Positions 10,362 to 22,021 of a stretch of DNA of 64,000 nt are shown here, piece by piece. The notes under the pieces were generated by a model. It was not told the origin of the DNA. It was given only the letters and a program-made list of their open reading frames with translations, and ran no database searches. The stretch covers positions 302,168-366,167 of the forward strand of contig NMRB01000137.1 of NCBI GenBank assembly GCA_002633025.1, in the 5' to 3' direction. The translations under genes and the position numbers were made by a program. Within the stretch, counting starts at the first letter, position 1, and each line of letters begins with the position of its first letter. This DNA is from Notospermus geniculatus. Its lineage: Eukaryota; Nemertea; Pilidiophora; Heteronemertea; Lineidae.

Positions 10362-11312
10362 GGGGCTGTTCACTTTCGGAACCATTTTCCCAACTGATTT
10401 TTCATTTTGTTGCAGTTGTTTGATTTTCATGATAACTTCAGGTATAATATTTTATAATGTGAACTAGATAATCATGAAAGAAAAATGTGACATAAGCTTC
10501 ATTAATTAGGAAAACAAAGAGCATTTGCAAAATGTCCGAAATCAGCATGAAAACAGTGAAATTATTCCCTAATATTTGTTCTACTGGGAGAGTAATGGTA
10601 TTATTTATCATTCATCGCAAAATCAGTACTAAACATATTGGTTTTGCTGAAATATTTGCATAAAATGTGTGATTTTCTTCATTTCTGGACCCCTATTTAA
10701 CTGGGGGGAGAACAGAACAGCACATCTAGGCCTGTGACATTTGAATGGAATGCTGTGGTAAAGATTATGGTCAATATCAGTTACAACATGCATAATCGAC
10801 CGTGACATATGGGTAGGCCTAAGTGATCAGTGGGACGTCAAATTCAAGTATTCCCTTTTATGACCTTACGCAACACCAACAAACCACTCATCACTGATAT
10901 TGACCATAATCTTTACCACAGCATTCCATTCAAATCTGACAGGCCTAGATGTGCTGTTCTGTTCTCCCCCCAGTTAAATAGGGGTCCAGAAATGAAGAAA
11001 ATCACACATTTTATGCAAATATTTCAGCAAAACCAATATGTTTTGTAATGATTTTTCTATGAATGATAAATAATACCATTACTCTCCCAGTACAACAAAC
11101 ATTAGGGAATAATTTCACTGTTTTCATGCTGATTTCGGACATTTTGCAAATCCTCTTTGTTTTCCTAATTAATGAAGCTTATGTCACATTTTTCTTTCAT
11201 GATTGTGTAGTTCACATTATAAAATATTATACCTGAAGTTATCATGAAAATCAAACAACTGCAACATAATGAAAAATTAGTTGGGAAAATGGTTCCGAAA
11301 GTGAACAGCCCC
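10362..11312. mobile_element. 951-bp foldback, GGGGCTGTTCACTTTCGG ends, specific to copy 1
   Basis: The arms are over 400 bp each and nearly complementary, e.g. GGAACCATTTTCCCAACT against AGTTGGGAAAATGGTTCC. The empty site in copy 2 reads CGAAATTTGACA, whereas copy 1 reads CGAAA-element-TTTGACA. So there is no evident target duplication, or AAA/TTT belongs to the element and the empty site is a rejoined one. A second member with the same arms lies at 31631-32891. Confidence 0.9.
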
Positions 11313-11838
11313 TTTGACATATTTCGTGAGATTTGCTGTTATCACCATTTTGTCTGGATATTTTGTGGAACTTTCTCCCCTTGCAACAACATGTTGAATG
11401 GAGGTATTACCTGACAGCGTTTGGAAACAGATGTTGATATTCATACACCTGAGATTCAAGTTTGATGTCTTTGATATTTTCCACTAACAATTTTGAGATA
11501 CCGGTACCGTTTAGGAATCGAAAACGTATCGGAAAAAAATTCTGCGCAACAAATTGACAACAGTTGAAGTCAATTGTCAGGAGTACTCATTACTCCAAAT
11601 GCTGGCTATTTCACGTAACAAATAAGTAAATGGAAGAAACGAGAAATCCGGTGTTATATCTGACAGTGTTTCTGTGGGTGAGTGTGTCCCCCTTATTGTT
11701 TGGGATACGCTGGCAGATAGATCGACATGTTTCTCTGTATTGTCAAGTCGCCGCTTATTCCGTCAGATAGTAGGAGTGAAACACTAACTGATGGGGAACA
11801 TGGGCAGAAGTATCTCCGTCCTGGGCGGTATTAAAATT

Positions 11839-12232
11839 GGGCAAATCCACGGTAAAATTCGCGATATTTTTTTACTTGTTCAGTGCGGTTTCTGCAACTC
11901 ATGGCACCAAAGGACTATTAAGTAACCTGCATCATGTCAGGCTATGTCCTTCTTTGCCCCTGGTATGAATGAAGTTCGTTGTGATGCTTAATTAGTGCAC
12001 TGTTTGCTAAGTAGTTGCATCACGCACGTGACCTGTGCGATGACACGTCCGTGACGCAGCTAATTAGCAAACAATGCACTACTTTTGAATCACAATGAAC
12101 TTAATTCATACCAGGGGCATAGAAGGACAAAAGCCTGACATGATGCAGGGAAATCTTTCTGTGGTTCCAAAATTTGCAGAAACAGCACCGAATAAGTGAA
12201 AAAATGTCCCGTCCGAGACCGTGGAATTGCCC
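11839..12232. mobile_element. Palindromic MITE, GGGCAA(A/T)TCCACG ends, copy 1
   Basis: Nearly the whole 394 bp folds into one hairpin centred near 12035, with AATT on both sides (11835-11838 and 12233-12236). The matching element in copy 2 is 21624-22021. An independent insertion lies at 38363-38761, flanked by ACTA. A 4-bp target duplication is therefore supported at two sites. Confidence 0.88.
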
Positions 12233-12419
12233 AATTGCAAAATATTGACCTGCTTAGGATCTTATAACTGAGTACATTCAGTATGTACAGAAAATTACAT
12301 TTACAGAGTACAAACCGGATGGGCATTGAATTTTAAAGTGCCATCCACTTGTTGTGGTGTGATCGAGGAGCTCACAGGTGAAGTCGAATGACCACCTGTT
12401 GGATATCTCGACTGGATGT

Positions 12420-12703
12420 GCTGGGCACTTTGGGTTCAGCTTGGAGAGATACAACTTGAATAGTTTAAATGGGCACAAATCATCACCGTCATCACAATAC
12501 ATACGTTGGTCTTTCTGGCTCTCTCTTGGGTCAGCTCCAAGGTGATTTTTATCTGCTTCGTTGAAATTTACTGTCAGGTACTGAATTCCGAGGCTATCAA
12601 CTCTGACAACTACAACAGAATCTTTTTTCAATTCACGCAGACCTTCCCGCCCCCTCCTCCCAAACTGTTTCATTAAATGCAGCCAGACTCTTCGTAACAA
12701 TCC
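12420..12703 (-). pseudogene. Duplicated fragment of the Crypton-like tyrosine recombinase
   Basis: About 280 bp match 14006-14290 and encode the middle of the recombinase on the minus strand, including FGRRGREGLREL with the first catalytic arginine region and the acidic CDDGDD stretch. The left junction is fused to the right end of segmental copy 1 through a few shared bases (GTG). The right junction leaves the match after AACAATCC and enters AAACTAAGTTT-type sequence. At the spot where the larger copy is frameshifted (about 14096), this fragment is still in frame. It therefore preserves the older state. Confidence 0.85.
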
Positions 12704-13411
12704 AAAAGAAACTAAGTTTCTTTGAAAAGAAACTAGGTTTATTTAAAAGAAACCTGGTTTATTTGAAATAATGAACAAACGGCGTGCCATAGTATGGCGT
12801 TCTGCCAATCAGATTCTTTGGTTAAGGAATTAAACCCTCGGCGTCGGGTCTTGGTTGCGACACCAAACCCGCGAGGGTGGAGCTAAAATGCGCCGAGGGT
12901 TTGGACGGAATTTTAGCGCCACCCGCTGCACTTGCAGTCCAGTTCGGCCAAACTCCTCACAGCGCCACCTAGGCTATCTCCATTGTGAAATGCGGAACGG
13001 GACTAATGGCGATTGGAACGAGATTAGCCTACGGCTTGACCGCACCTTGGCGAATTGCCAGGCGTGTTGCAAATCCTGTGGGGCTCACAATGGGGAGGCC
13101 AACGATTTTTCGATAGGAACTGTTGGTCAGCTGAGCAATAATAGGTGTCACTATACTGCCTCGCTAACCCATGATTGAGCACCAATTAGGAGAATTTTCT
13201 TTTGTATTGCTGCCATCTTCTGGCAATAATCGCGGCTGACTGCTCCTATGGCTTCACAAAAAAAAACTTGGCAACATGATTTAATTCAACACAATTTATT
13301 TATTCAGAAATTGCAACAAGAATAAACCTCATTAAACGGACATGATAAACAGTTCTGTACAGTACAGGTGATCCAAAAGGTTTTTCATTGACCTCGTTGA
13401 TGCGATAGCCT
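12704..13411. other. Intergenic sequence with repeat fragments
   Basis: It starts with AAACTAAGTTT-like phrases related to the 6559 foldback. It then holds a GC-richer stretch (12830-13090) and, at 13105-13257, a member of the family found at 51058-51235 (GCTGCCATCTT, GGCAATAA, GCGGCTGACTGCTCCTA). No gene is recognised. Confidence 0.5.
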
Positions 13412-13485
13412 GGGACCGTATGCATAAAACATCTTGAGTTTCCCTTAAATTAAGGGAAATTAAGATGTTTTATGCATATGGCCCC
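13412..13485. repeat. Small hairpin, GGGACCGTATGCATAAAAC type
   Basis: CCGTATGCATAAAACATCTT pairs with AAGATGTTTTATGCATATGG, with an inner CCCTTAA/TTAAGGG stem. It ends GGCCCC. It belongs to the group of hairpins with GGGCC-like outer bases (see findings). Confidence 0.8.
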
Positions 13486-14810
13486 TGATTCTCATGTATT
13501 TCAGTCATAGTCAGCACTGGAATTTAGGCCTAGTGATTTTCTAGAGTATTGAAATTGACTGTCACAGTGCTGTGTGATATTTGGGCACTCGGAAGTAGTT
13601 GGGAAACAACAAATCCCCCCTGGGCTGTGGCAGACTGCTGGTTTTGACTGGTAACTGGTGGGCCTACCAAATTCTTGCCGATTTTATTAGGACAGATGGT
13701 CATATTTTTGGAAAGAATTTTTGACATTTGCTGCCTCCTTTCATCGGTAGGTCCACTGACATAGGAAAGGATACTCTGCTGGTTTCTGTGGCCATTAACA
13801 GCCATAATGTCCTCTGTTGGCACACCCGCCTGATGTAACTGAGTTGCAACGGTAGCTCTGACACAGTGATTTGTATACACCTTTGAGAGGCCAGCAAGCT
13901 TGCTGATTTCTGCCATCATATTGTTCAACTTATTATGGCCTAAAGGGGCATTCTTGTACCACACATCATCAGCCTGAGTGACATTCATTCTGGGATACTG
14001 AAACAGTGCTGGGCACTTTGGGTTCAGCTTGGAGAGATACAACTTGAATAGTTTAAATGGGCACAAATCATCACCGTCATCACAATACATACGTTTGGTC
14101 TTTCTGGCTCTCTCTTGGGTCAGCCCCAAGGTGATTTTTATCTGCTTCGTTGAAATTTACTGTGATCAGGTACTGAATTCCGAGGCTATCAACTCTGACA
14201 ACAACAGAATCTTTTTTCAATTCACGCAGACCTTCCCGCCCTCTCCTCCCAAACTGTTTCATCAAATGCAGCCAGACTCGTCGTAACAATCCCCAAGGTG
14301 TGTCAGGGTTGAGGGTCTCGGAATTGAACAATTTCTGTTCATCCATTTCACTAATAGCTGTTGTGTCTAGTTACATCTAAGCCCTCTCTTTTCATTCTCT
14401 TAATTTGACCAAGGAAAGTGTTGTTGGCAGTATGAAAGTCCTTATCATGAATGATGTTGATTGTTCTGTTGTGTGGGTCATTCTGCAAATGTCTGTTGAG
14501 AGCTGATCTGAGGTTTATCATTGCAGATCTCGAATACTGCTGGCCATCTGAATTCCTCACCTCTGCATAAAAATGCCGGAGGAGATTGTTAAAGGGTGGT
14601 GACATCCAACCCTTCGAAATCGGTTGCCTTATCTCGAGCAACAAGCCATTCCGAAAAGAGAAAAAAATTGTGGAAATCACAAAGTGTGCCATTCAGCGTC
14701 CTCCCATCGTGAGCCATCCTGGGAACCCAGGGCATTTCCACTCTGCATAGCGCGTTACAATGCCCTGGGGAAACCCACCCCGTTTCGGCGGGGAAGAGGG
14801 CTGTATCGGG

Positions 14811-14967
14811 ACACATAGGTACTGGGACACATAGGTATCGGGACACATAGGTACCGGGACACATAGGTACCGGGATACATAGGTACCGGGAAACATAGGT
14901 ACCTGGGTACTGGGGGGACACATAGGTACCGGGACACATAGGTACCGGGAAACATAGGTATGACCCC
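14811..14967 (+). repeat. 18-bp minisatellite
   Basis: About nine units of GGGACACATAGGTACC with A/C variants. They lie inside the presumed intron of the decayed recombinase. Repetitive minus-strand frames rich in CPGTYVS are translations of this array, not genes. Confidence 0.92.
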
Positions 14968-15059
14968 ATCAGAGCGTGCAGAGTGACAGAAATGATCGTG
15001 GGTGTTTGGGATGCGTTGCCCAAATCGCTGGATTATTAGGCAAAGATGCCTACGCACTA

Positions 15060-15242
15060 GGCCTACTCTTCGTCTAAACTATCAAAACTATGGATTACTG
15101 ATCTTAAAAGTAAGTTAGGCCTAGGCCTACAATGTTTTTATGACGACATGTGAGAGTTTTGATGATGGGTTGTCTCGCCGCCGCGCCGGCGATGTAGGGC
15201 TAATGCCATGAATGCACTGAATCTGATGTTGTGAGGCTAGGC
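15060..15242. other. Short intergenic stretch with clustered TAGGCCTA
   Basis: Four TAGGCCTA octamers occur within 190 bp (near 15057, two overlapping near 15118, and 15236). No gene is seen. Confidence 0.6.
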
Positions 15243-15802
15243 CTAGCGAGTTTCGATGACCACCGTCGCTCTAGGGAGACCTATTTTGGTCTTGAATGCA
15301 ACTGTTTCTATACCTTTGAATAGTCTGATTCCCCATTTGGTCTGGTATGCTGTAGTTTTTTCAAACTTTGCGTTTTCTATCTCTTTGATTTTCGGTGAGC
15401 CAATCTCGGCGAATCTGGCAAATCCATCACCACCAGTGCCAGTGGCAGTGACGGGATTTTCAGTGTCACCTAGGCCTTCTGCTTCGATTTCAATGGTCAT
15501 TTCGTCTTCCTGACCTTCATTTGCCTTCCATTCATCATACTCCTCTGGGGATAGAGGGTCTGTCAAACCAATATTCGGCAAAATGCACAGGTGTCGTGTG
15601 CGTGACATTGTGTTGACCAAAGCAAATGGCAGATACGTCGTCTGCTACGATGAAGTGTCGTTTCGCGTTGATTATTTTAGAAACACCCGGGCGGGTTCTG
15701 GGTACCGTCACCAAAACCCACTGCATTCAGAATGAGGCTAATGCATTATCCATTTGAAACATACGCACGAGATACCAAGGTATTTTAGAATAAATAACTA
15801 CC

Positions 15803-16475
15803 GGCGAATCGGTTAGTGTCGTCCTGGGTATAACAGAAATATACCCAGGTTCAATGTCGTCCTACAAAACTATACCCTGTATATACTTAGTTGTTCGATC
15901 TACAAAAGTATACCCAGTACCGTAGCTTTGAGCCTGGGTACGAGTTAGGAATGGATGGCCGCCAATTTTGTTTCTCACTTGAACTGAGACGGTAGTTTTG
16001 CAATCAACATCGTCAAAATACCAGTCAGTATTGTCAGCTTTTGTGCTCATCGATAGCAGGGGTCAACTGTTAATATTTGTCTTAACACAATGGTCCAAAC
16101 TTATCGCAAGTAAGCTCACAGTTTCAAAGAAATGTCGTGCGTTCATCTACGTCCGCATCGACATTACATCAGCCGTGCTGCGAGCACTATTGCGGATTTG
16201 AGTGACGATACACTGCACGAAAAATTCTTTGATGACTGTCGGTACGATATATTAAAATGGTGCCCGTCGTACGGGCGCTAGATGTTTTTCGACTTGTCAC
16301 GCTTGTGCATGGTGATATGGCATTTCCACAGAACAATCTCCTCTTCAGGTGCTGTATACAATCCTCGGTATACTTTTGTAGATCGAACTATACCCAGGGT
16401 ATAGTTTTGTGGGACGACATTGAACCTGGGTATATTTCTGTTATACACAGGACGATCGACATTAACCGATTCGGC
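15803..16475. mobile_element. Foldback with 9-bp target duplication ATAACTACC
   Basis: Termini are GGCGAATCGGTTAGTGTCG on the left and the complement of GCCGAATCGGTTAATGTCG on the right. Arms continue through TATAACAGAAATATACCCAG. ATAACTACC flanks both ends (15794-15802 and 16476-16484). A 9-bp duplication suggests the Mutator/MULE group. No transposase is present. Confidence 0.85.
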
Positions 16476-16960
16476 ATAACTACCCGTTGGTCAGGGTTAG
16501 TGACATAATGCTCCACAAAGGAAATGTCCCGGTTTATTGGGTAGTACAATAGGGCTGGGACTTTGCTTCCAGGGGGACTATGATCCATGTCACAGATGTT
16601 CAATATCCATATTTGGCATGTCATAAATATAATGCTTCCAGCTCGCATAGTGTTGAGTATTGACACGAGGGGGTCATTTTTTGGGCCATCCGATATACAG
16701 ATTTCCCAATTTCATCGGGCTCTTCATATTCTCTTGAGAGGCACAGCTGCTGAGTGCGGTCCGAATATTTCAAGCGTTTGATGAAAGAGGGTTAATGGTT
16801 CAATATCCAATCCTGGCGATGGAATCGAACAAAGGTAGGCCTTACACTACGTGTTTTGGTACATATGATCACTCATGAGGCTGATGACAGGTCGTCTCCA
16901 TCAAAAGTTCGGCAGATGAGCGCAGGACAATTTCGCTAACTAAAATAAGCTTATTGGGCA

Positions 16961-17135
16961 ATGTTCGCCCCTTTCCTGTGGTTGATGTTGGTTGTGACCA
17001 GCTCACCAACACTGGCCGATCGTGATGCCCTATTCGAGCATATTCTCAAGGGGATTCACTCGCTATTGGACTTTTTTGAGAGTGACTATATTAACGTAAA
17101 CGTTGATGGGATCTTCGGAATGCGGGTGTCTGAAG
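16961..17135 (+). CDS. First exon of a small secreted protein, paralogue B
   Basis: The exon is the same 175 nt as the 5853 copy and ends at the same phase-1 GAAG|GTAAGG donor. Changes from copy A are V8L, Y39F and A56V; all are conservative, and the frame is intact. Mature motifs are DRDALF, LLDFFESD, NVNVDGIFG and MRVSE. The frame remains open to 17266 if unspliced. About 380 bp of upstream sequence, which could hold the promoter, is shared with copy A. The shared 3' flank is mostly foldback sequence, so the second exon, if any, must lie beyond it or was lost. Function is unknown; secretion is inferred from the N-terminal hydrophobic segment. Confidence 0.55.
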
Positions 17136-17661
17136 GTAAGGGACTTCTATTTTTAGCCTGCTTAGCCGCCAGGCAGGTCATTGAGTGGTGGTCTGTTGTG
17201 CGTTGTTCCGCACGTGCGTACGCACGCACAGTACTTACGTACGCATGGAAACTTTTTTCTCCTTAAGTTGTATCTTTATTTACATATTACATTTCCCTTT
17301 TTACAATTTTTTATAAGGGAAAATATACATATATCCTGTGGCCCAAAAATGACCCTCCCAAGGATTTTTCTATCAATAAATTCAAGACTTTCCAAAACTT
17401 CAGCTCTATATATCGAACAGTTTTGACACGACGAAAGAATCAAAATGACAAGTCGAAACATTTTGATCCCGGGCTGAAATAAATGTCGGGCGGCACAAAA
17501 AGAATCACACTTCATAATCATCCGACGGAATTTTCTGAAATTCCACTCTATCGAAGGCCTTAGTTTGATCTAAAAATATCACTGCTCCTCCATGGGAGCA
17601 GTGATCATGGTGATACCTTCAATTAAGTTTACGAGGCCTACCTTTGTGACAAGCGGATTTT

Positions 17662-18559
17662 CCAGTTATTAAAGAAACCTATATTTTTGAAATAAAACCT
17701 ATGCTTTAAAATGTTTTTTGTGGATAAAATATACTAGGTTTTCCTGAAAAAACTATTTTTTTTCTCCAAAAAAACTAAGTTTATCACTGAAAAAAACAAG
17801 TTTTTATAATAAAACTAAGTTTTTTTTGTCTTAAAACGTAGTTTTTGAAAAAAATCGAAATCTGCCTTTTTAAACCTTGACCCCACAGACCTATGATTTC
17901 GCCAGGACGAGGTTGGCCAAATACCCGTCCCCCAGTACTGCTTTGCGTGCAACCACATACATCATGGTCCTAGTATACTAAGGAACGAGGTAAAAAATAT
18001 AGGTTTCGTGAAAAAACCAGGGCCCAAATCCATAAAACCTTCTTAGGCTTAGTTGCCTGCTAAAGTGCCCAGTTTGTACAGGCCGATGTACACAACTAGC
18101 AACCAACTAAGCTAGCAAGGTTTTATGGATTTGGGCCCTGGTTTTTGCACGCCGTTTGTCCCGTTCTTCAAGAAACTTATAATTTCTACAAAAATACTGG
18201 TTTTATTGAAGAAACGGAAATTTTTTTTTTCTATAGGCCTAATACGCGTTTTTTAAAGCAGAAATATAGGTTTCTTGGCTATATGTCCTGTTATAAACTA
18301 ACATTTTTGAACAAGAAACTAAGTTTCTTACCGCTGATTGAAAAATCTATATTTTAGTCAAAATATTTGGTTTTATTGAAAAAAAGTAGGGTTTTTGGTG
18401 GAAAAATCCACGTTTTATTGTAAAAATATAAGTTTAACTAGGATCTTTAGGGGAAAACTTAGTTTAATCAGAAAACCTATATTTTATCCACAAAAACTAA
18501 GGTTTTTTAACAATAAAACTAGGTTTTATTGCATAAATATAGGTTTCGTTAATAACTGG
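17662..18559. mobile_element. AT-rich foldback, copy 2
   Basis: Counterpart of 6559-7439 with the same termini and the nested 18017-18141 hairpin. It differs by small indels, one of which is TA changed to TAGGCCTA at 18234. Confidence 0.75.
18017..18141. mobile_element. Nested CCAGGGCCCAAATCC hairpin, copy 2
   Basis: Same hairpin as 6880-7020, about 16 bp shorter. The difference lies in small internal gaps, mainly a CATTGTC segment in the left arm and TATTA in the right arm of copy 1. Confidence 0.8.
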
Positions 18560-18806
18560 ACATTGCGCTTGCCATAATAAACTTGGTTTGTTAGCGCTCA
18601 CAGCTGCTTTAATTTTCGAGAAATCGTTTTGCCCTTTGGTTGATGTATAAATATCGGCCTAAAATTTAGATCAAGTTCGATTTTGAACGTTTTGAATTCC
18701 TGTTTTGGCATACATGTACAGGGGGCGTTCCGTGGTATAATTCAAAGGGCTCTTTTTCAATTATTTCATTAATGGTTGAGATATCACATTGAAACTTTGT
18801 ACACAT

Positions 18807-18831
18807 GTACATGTACATGTACATGTACCTC
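18807..18831 (+). repeat. ACATGT microsatellite
   Basis: ACATGTACATGTACATGTAC. It is the unoccupied site matching the TGTACA target of the copy 1 foldback (8549-9538). Another such run is at 43737-43757. Confidence 0.9.
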
Positions 18832-19002
18832 TAGGATATAGGAACTCACATACAAAAGGGGCTGCTCCTTTTCCTCACTTGAGGAATCTGAGTTGTGATC
18901 CTTGGGGAAAACGGAAAAAGCTATTCAGTTGCAAATTGCAGAGATTATTTGTTGCTGTACAGAATAATCGCTGCAATTTGTCGCTTCATAGCTTTCTTCA
19001 TC

Positions 19003-20432
19003 GGTTCACGTGGGCCTATAGTCCCTTTAAGTGACCATTATATTCGGTCCAATTTGAGCTTGTAACGGATTTTTCGGCAGTAAAGCATTAGCGTATCTCA
19101 AGACAATGAGCTGAAATATGTATGCCTAGAAGCGTCCCAGCTATTTATTTTAGCGATTATTTCGCGATTAATTCGTTTTTTTCGGCATTTTGTGGTTTTC
19201 TAGAGATTTCATAATTAAGAAACGATTTTGGTTGGCTAGAATCCATACGGGGGTCATACATTCATCTCGGGCTCCACGGCGGCCGAGTAGTATGGTAATT
19301 AGTGTGACCTCGATGTGGCCCCCGACGTTGAGAAGGGCTTACTGGAATAAACGCAACGCAACGCAATCAACGCAATGAACCTAGTTCCTATTTTACCCAT
19401 TTGCCGCTGCTTTGGTAGGCGTAGTAAGCACATAACATATGCGAGGGTCAAGGATTGATGCTTCCGGCAAGGGACCATTCATTGTGTATCAATCCGACAG
19501 TCATGATAGTCTCGGGCAACATATTAAAACGTTCATGGCCATCTTGGTGTAACGCACTCACCTGGTATGCGCGAGCCTAGCATCTCCCAATGATCCCATA
19601 CTGGTCTCCTGTCCAACCTACGTACACTTAGTGGCAACTAGACTGATACTCTGCTGAGCTCTGATACAAGTACAGGTAGTGAGCCAAAAAATGTCCGCCG
19701 TCTTTTTCATCACTTGCGAAGTTTGACGAGCTGCAACATCATTACCAACCATTTATCAAGTAAGAGCCCATTCTTGAACGCATTCCTTTACGTGTAGCAA
19801 CAGCCTCCACGCCAAATTAATAACTTGGAGCATTCAGATTGAGATAGGCCTAGGTAGATTTGAACTTCACGTCGAGCTTGATATGACACGACTCGTGCCT
19901 GTGCATGATGTACATGACGTCGTGACGACGTGTAGGCCTACACGTGTATTGATCGATCGATCGCCAGTTCGCCGTCAAACATTTGAACACCGCCATCTAA
20001 CGTCGACATAACAAATCAGCTAGTCATTTGGAAACAGTGATTACTCCCATTGCGCTGCATTGCGTTGCGTTGCGTTTTTTCCAGTAAGCCGTTGAGAAGC
20101 ACATGTGGATAGAAATTGTTATCTTTAGCCATGGTGCAAGATGGGGTATACATTGTTGAGTATTACGACGAGCAGTGGATTATCACTCACTCTTTTTGTG
20201 CGAGTACTGAGTTAGGCCTGTTTGTTCGATCATGATGGAGACGGAGTGTTGTTTTGTTTACGTTTTTCAGTCGGCGTTTTGGCCTGAATCGAATGCACTC
20301 TGCTTTGAAAACTTCATTTGACCTTGGAGTAATTGACTGTTCAATATGTCAGGTTGAGCACTTGTGTTCTCGTATCGAAGGCATTTGTGTTTGTGCGAAC
20401 ATTCTTTATTTCAAACTCTTTCCACGTGAACC
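19003..20432. mobile_element. 1.4-kb insertion specific to copy 2, GGTTCACGTGG ends
   Basis: It splits the short GGGGCTG element present intact in copy 1 (9579-9775). Its termini GGTTCACGTGG and CCACGTGAACC are 11-bp inverted repeats. The right junction has about 18 extra bases before similarity to copy 1 resumes, so the precise target duplication is unclear. It contains a second, nested element (19336-20090). Confidence 0.7.
19336..20090. mobile_element. Nested element, GGCTTACTGGAA ends, 9-bp target duplication
   Basis: Termini are GGCTTACTGGAA and TTCCAGTAAGCC, followed inward by AACGCAACGCAACGCAAT and its complement. GTTGAGAAG flanks both ends exactly (19327-19335 and 20091-20099). The 56224-57044 element has the same outer 12 nt and also a 9-bp duplication, so they form one Mutator-like family. 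No transposase. Confidence 0.92.
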
Positions 20433-21623
20433 TTTTACGCCGCCAGGCTTGTTTTTTTCAAGGATCAACTCAGATTCTCAATTGACGAAAATGAAGAGCC
20501 CCTTTCAGTGTAATGTGATTCTTGATTTTGCCACTAGTGGGCCAAAACCCAAATCACATTAAGTGCTGTTTCTCCCTACGAAAGTGACAGATCTTCGTCA
20601 GAATGTTATCATGGTATATCTAATGAGGAAACATAACAAAAATTAATTCTCCGAGTTATTGATTTGACCTACTTTTCAAGGTCAGAGGTCAAAGATGAAA
20701 AAAATTACGAATATGCCCCATTTCGTGTCGTTTTGACCTGGAACATTTTGACCTTGTTTGTGAATCTGGCTGCAATCTTCAGCCTGATTTAATTTGCACT
20801 ATGGCTGTTAGGTGGCCATCTCGTAGTATGTACCTGTCTCATTGCTTGCATAGGTATTTTATGTTGTAACCTCATACTGAGGTGCATGTTTATTGTTCAT
20901 AGGCCTACAGTGGTGTGCATTAATATTCGAACAGAGGGAATTTAGCTTTTCATTAAAGGCAAAATTTACCGCTTCTGCATTCAATATCTATATATCAAAA
21001 GTACTTGAAATCAGTCCTAGATATGCTGTCCTCTAGTCTGATATGTTTTCGCTCAATTCAGATACTGCATATCAGGAGAATGGTGAAAATATCGAAATTT
21101 GACATATTTCGTGAGATTTGCTGTTATCACCATTTTGTCTTGATATTTTGTGGAACTTTCTCCCTTTGCAACAACATGTTGAATGGAGGTATTACCTGAC
21201 AGCGTTTGGAAACAGATGTTGATATTCATAAACCTGAGATTCAAGTTTGATGTCTTTGATATTTTCCACTAACAATTTTGAGGTACCGGTACCGTTTAGG
21301 AATCGAAAACGTATCGGAAAAAAATTCTGCGCAACAAATTGACAACAGTTGAAGTCAATTGTCAGGAGTACTCATTACTCCAAATGCTGGCTATTTCACG
21401 TAACAAATAAGTAAATGGAAGAAACGAGAAATCCGGTGTTATATCTGACAGTGTTTCTGTGGGTGAGTGTGTCCCCCTTATTGTTTGGGATACGCTGGCA
21501 GATAGATCGACATGTTTCTCTGTATTGTCAAGTCGCCGCTTATTCCGTCAGATAGTAGGAGTGAAACACTAACTGATGGGGAACACGGGCAGAAGTATCT
21601 CCGTCCTGGGCGGTATTAAAATT

Positions 21624-22021
21624 GGGCAAGTCCACGGTAAAATTCGCGATATTTTTTTACTTGTTCAGTGCGGTTTCTGCAACTCATGGCACCAAAGGAC
21701 TATTAAGTACCCTGCATCATGTCAGGCTATGTCCTTCTTTGCCCCTGGTATGAATGAAGTTCGTTGTGATGCTTAATTAGTGCACTGTTTGCTAAGTAGT
21801 TGCATCACGCACGTGACCTGTGCGATGTCACGTCCGTGACGCAGCTAATTAGCAAACAGTGCACTACTTTTGAATCACAATGAACTTAATTCATACCAGG
21901 GGCATAGAAGGACAAAAGCCTGACATGATGCAGGGAATTACATCTTTCTGTGGTTCCAAAATTTGCAGAAACAGCACCGAATAAGTGAAAAAATGTCCCG
22001 TCCGAGACCGTGGAATTGCCC
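21624..22021. mobile_element. Palindromic MITE, GGGCAA ends, copy 2
   Basis: Same insertion as 11839-12232, flanked by AATT (21620-21623 and 22022-22025). It is inherited through the segmental duplication and is not an independent event. Confidence 0.88.

Larger units (their letters stand above)
5450..12419 (+). repeat. Segmental duplication, copy 1
   Basis: Collinear with 16579-22210 from TATGATCCATGTCACAG to GATATCTCGACTGGATGT. The shared parts are closely similar. Copy 1 carries three insertions absent from copy 2 (7648-8507, 8549-9538, 10362-11312) and lacks the 19003-20432 insertion. At its right edge it joins directly to a Crypton recombinase fragment, whereas copy 2 continues into unrelated sequence. 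Confidence 0.92.
13530..15620 (-). pseudogene. Crypton/DUF3504-like tyrosine recombinase, decayed
   Basis: Reading leftward, a first exon (15620-15314) encodes an acidic N terminus and KTTAYQTKWGIRLFK, ending at a phase-1 AAAG|GTATAG donor. The continuation EWLVARDKATDFE begins near 14650 after a pyrimidine tract, but the acceptor reads GG instead of AG. Next come a helical core-binding region (LLRHFYAEVR...SALNRHLQ), the catalytic domain with FGRRGREGLREL, the H-x-x-R box in TNHCVRAT, GHRN, and the candidate nucleophile tyrosine in SILSYV. Frameshifts near 14595, 14355 and 14096 break the frame. Crypton elements move by tyrosine recombination, and related domains occur in host proteins such as QRICH1 and ZMYM2-type. 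The mutated acceptor and frameshifts make this copy inactive. Family assignment is from motifs only. Confidence 0.8.

Noticed and set aside
14811-14967. CRISPR-like array
   Set aside because: Units are contiguous 18-mers without unique spacers, in a eukaryotic window.
14589-15057. Minus-strand frames rich in CPGTYVS repeats
   Set aside because: These are translations of the 18-bp minisatellite in three phases.
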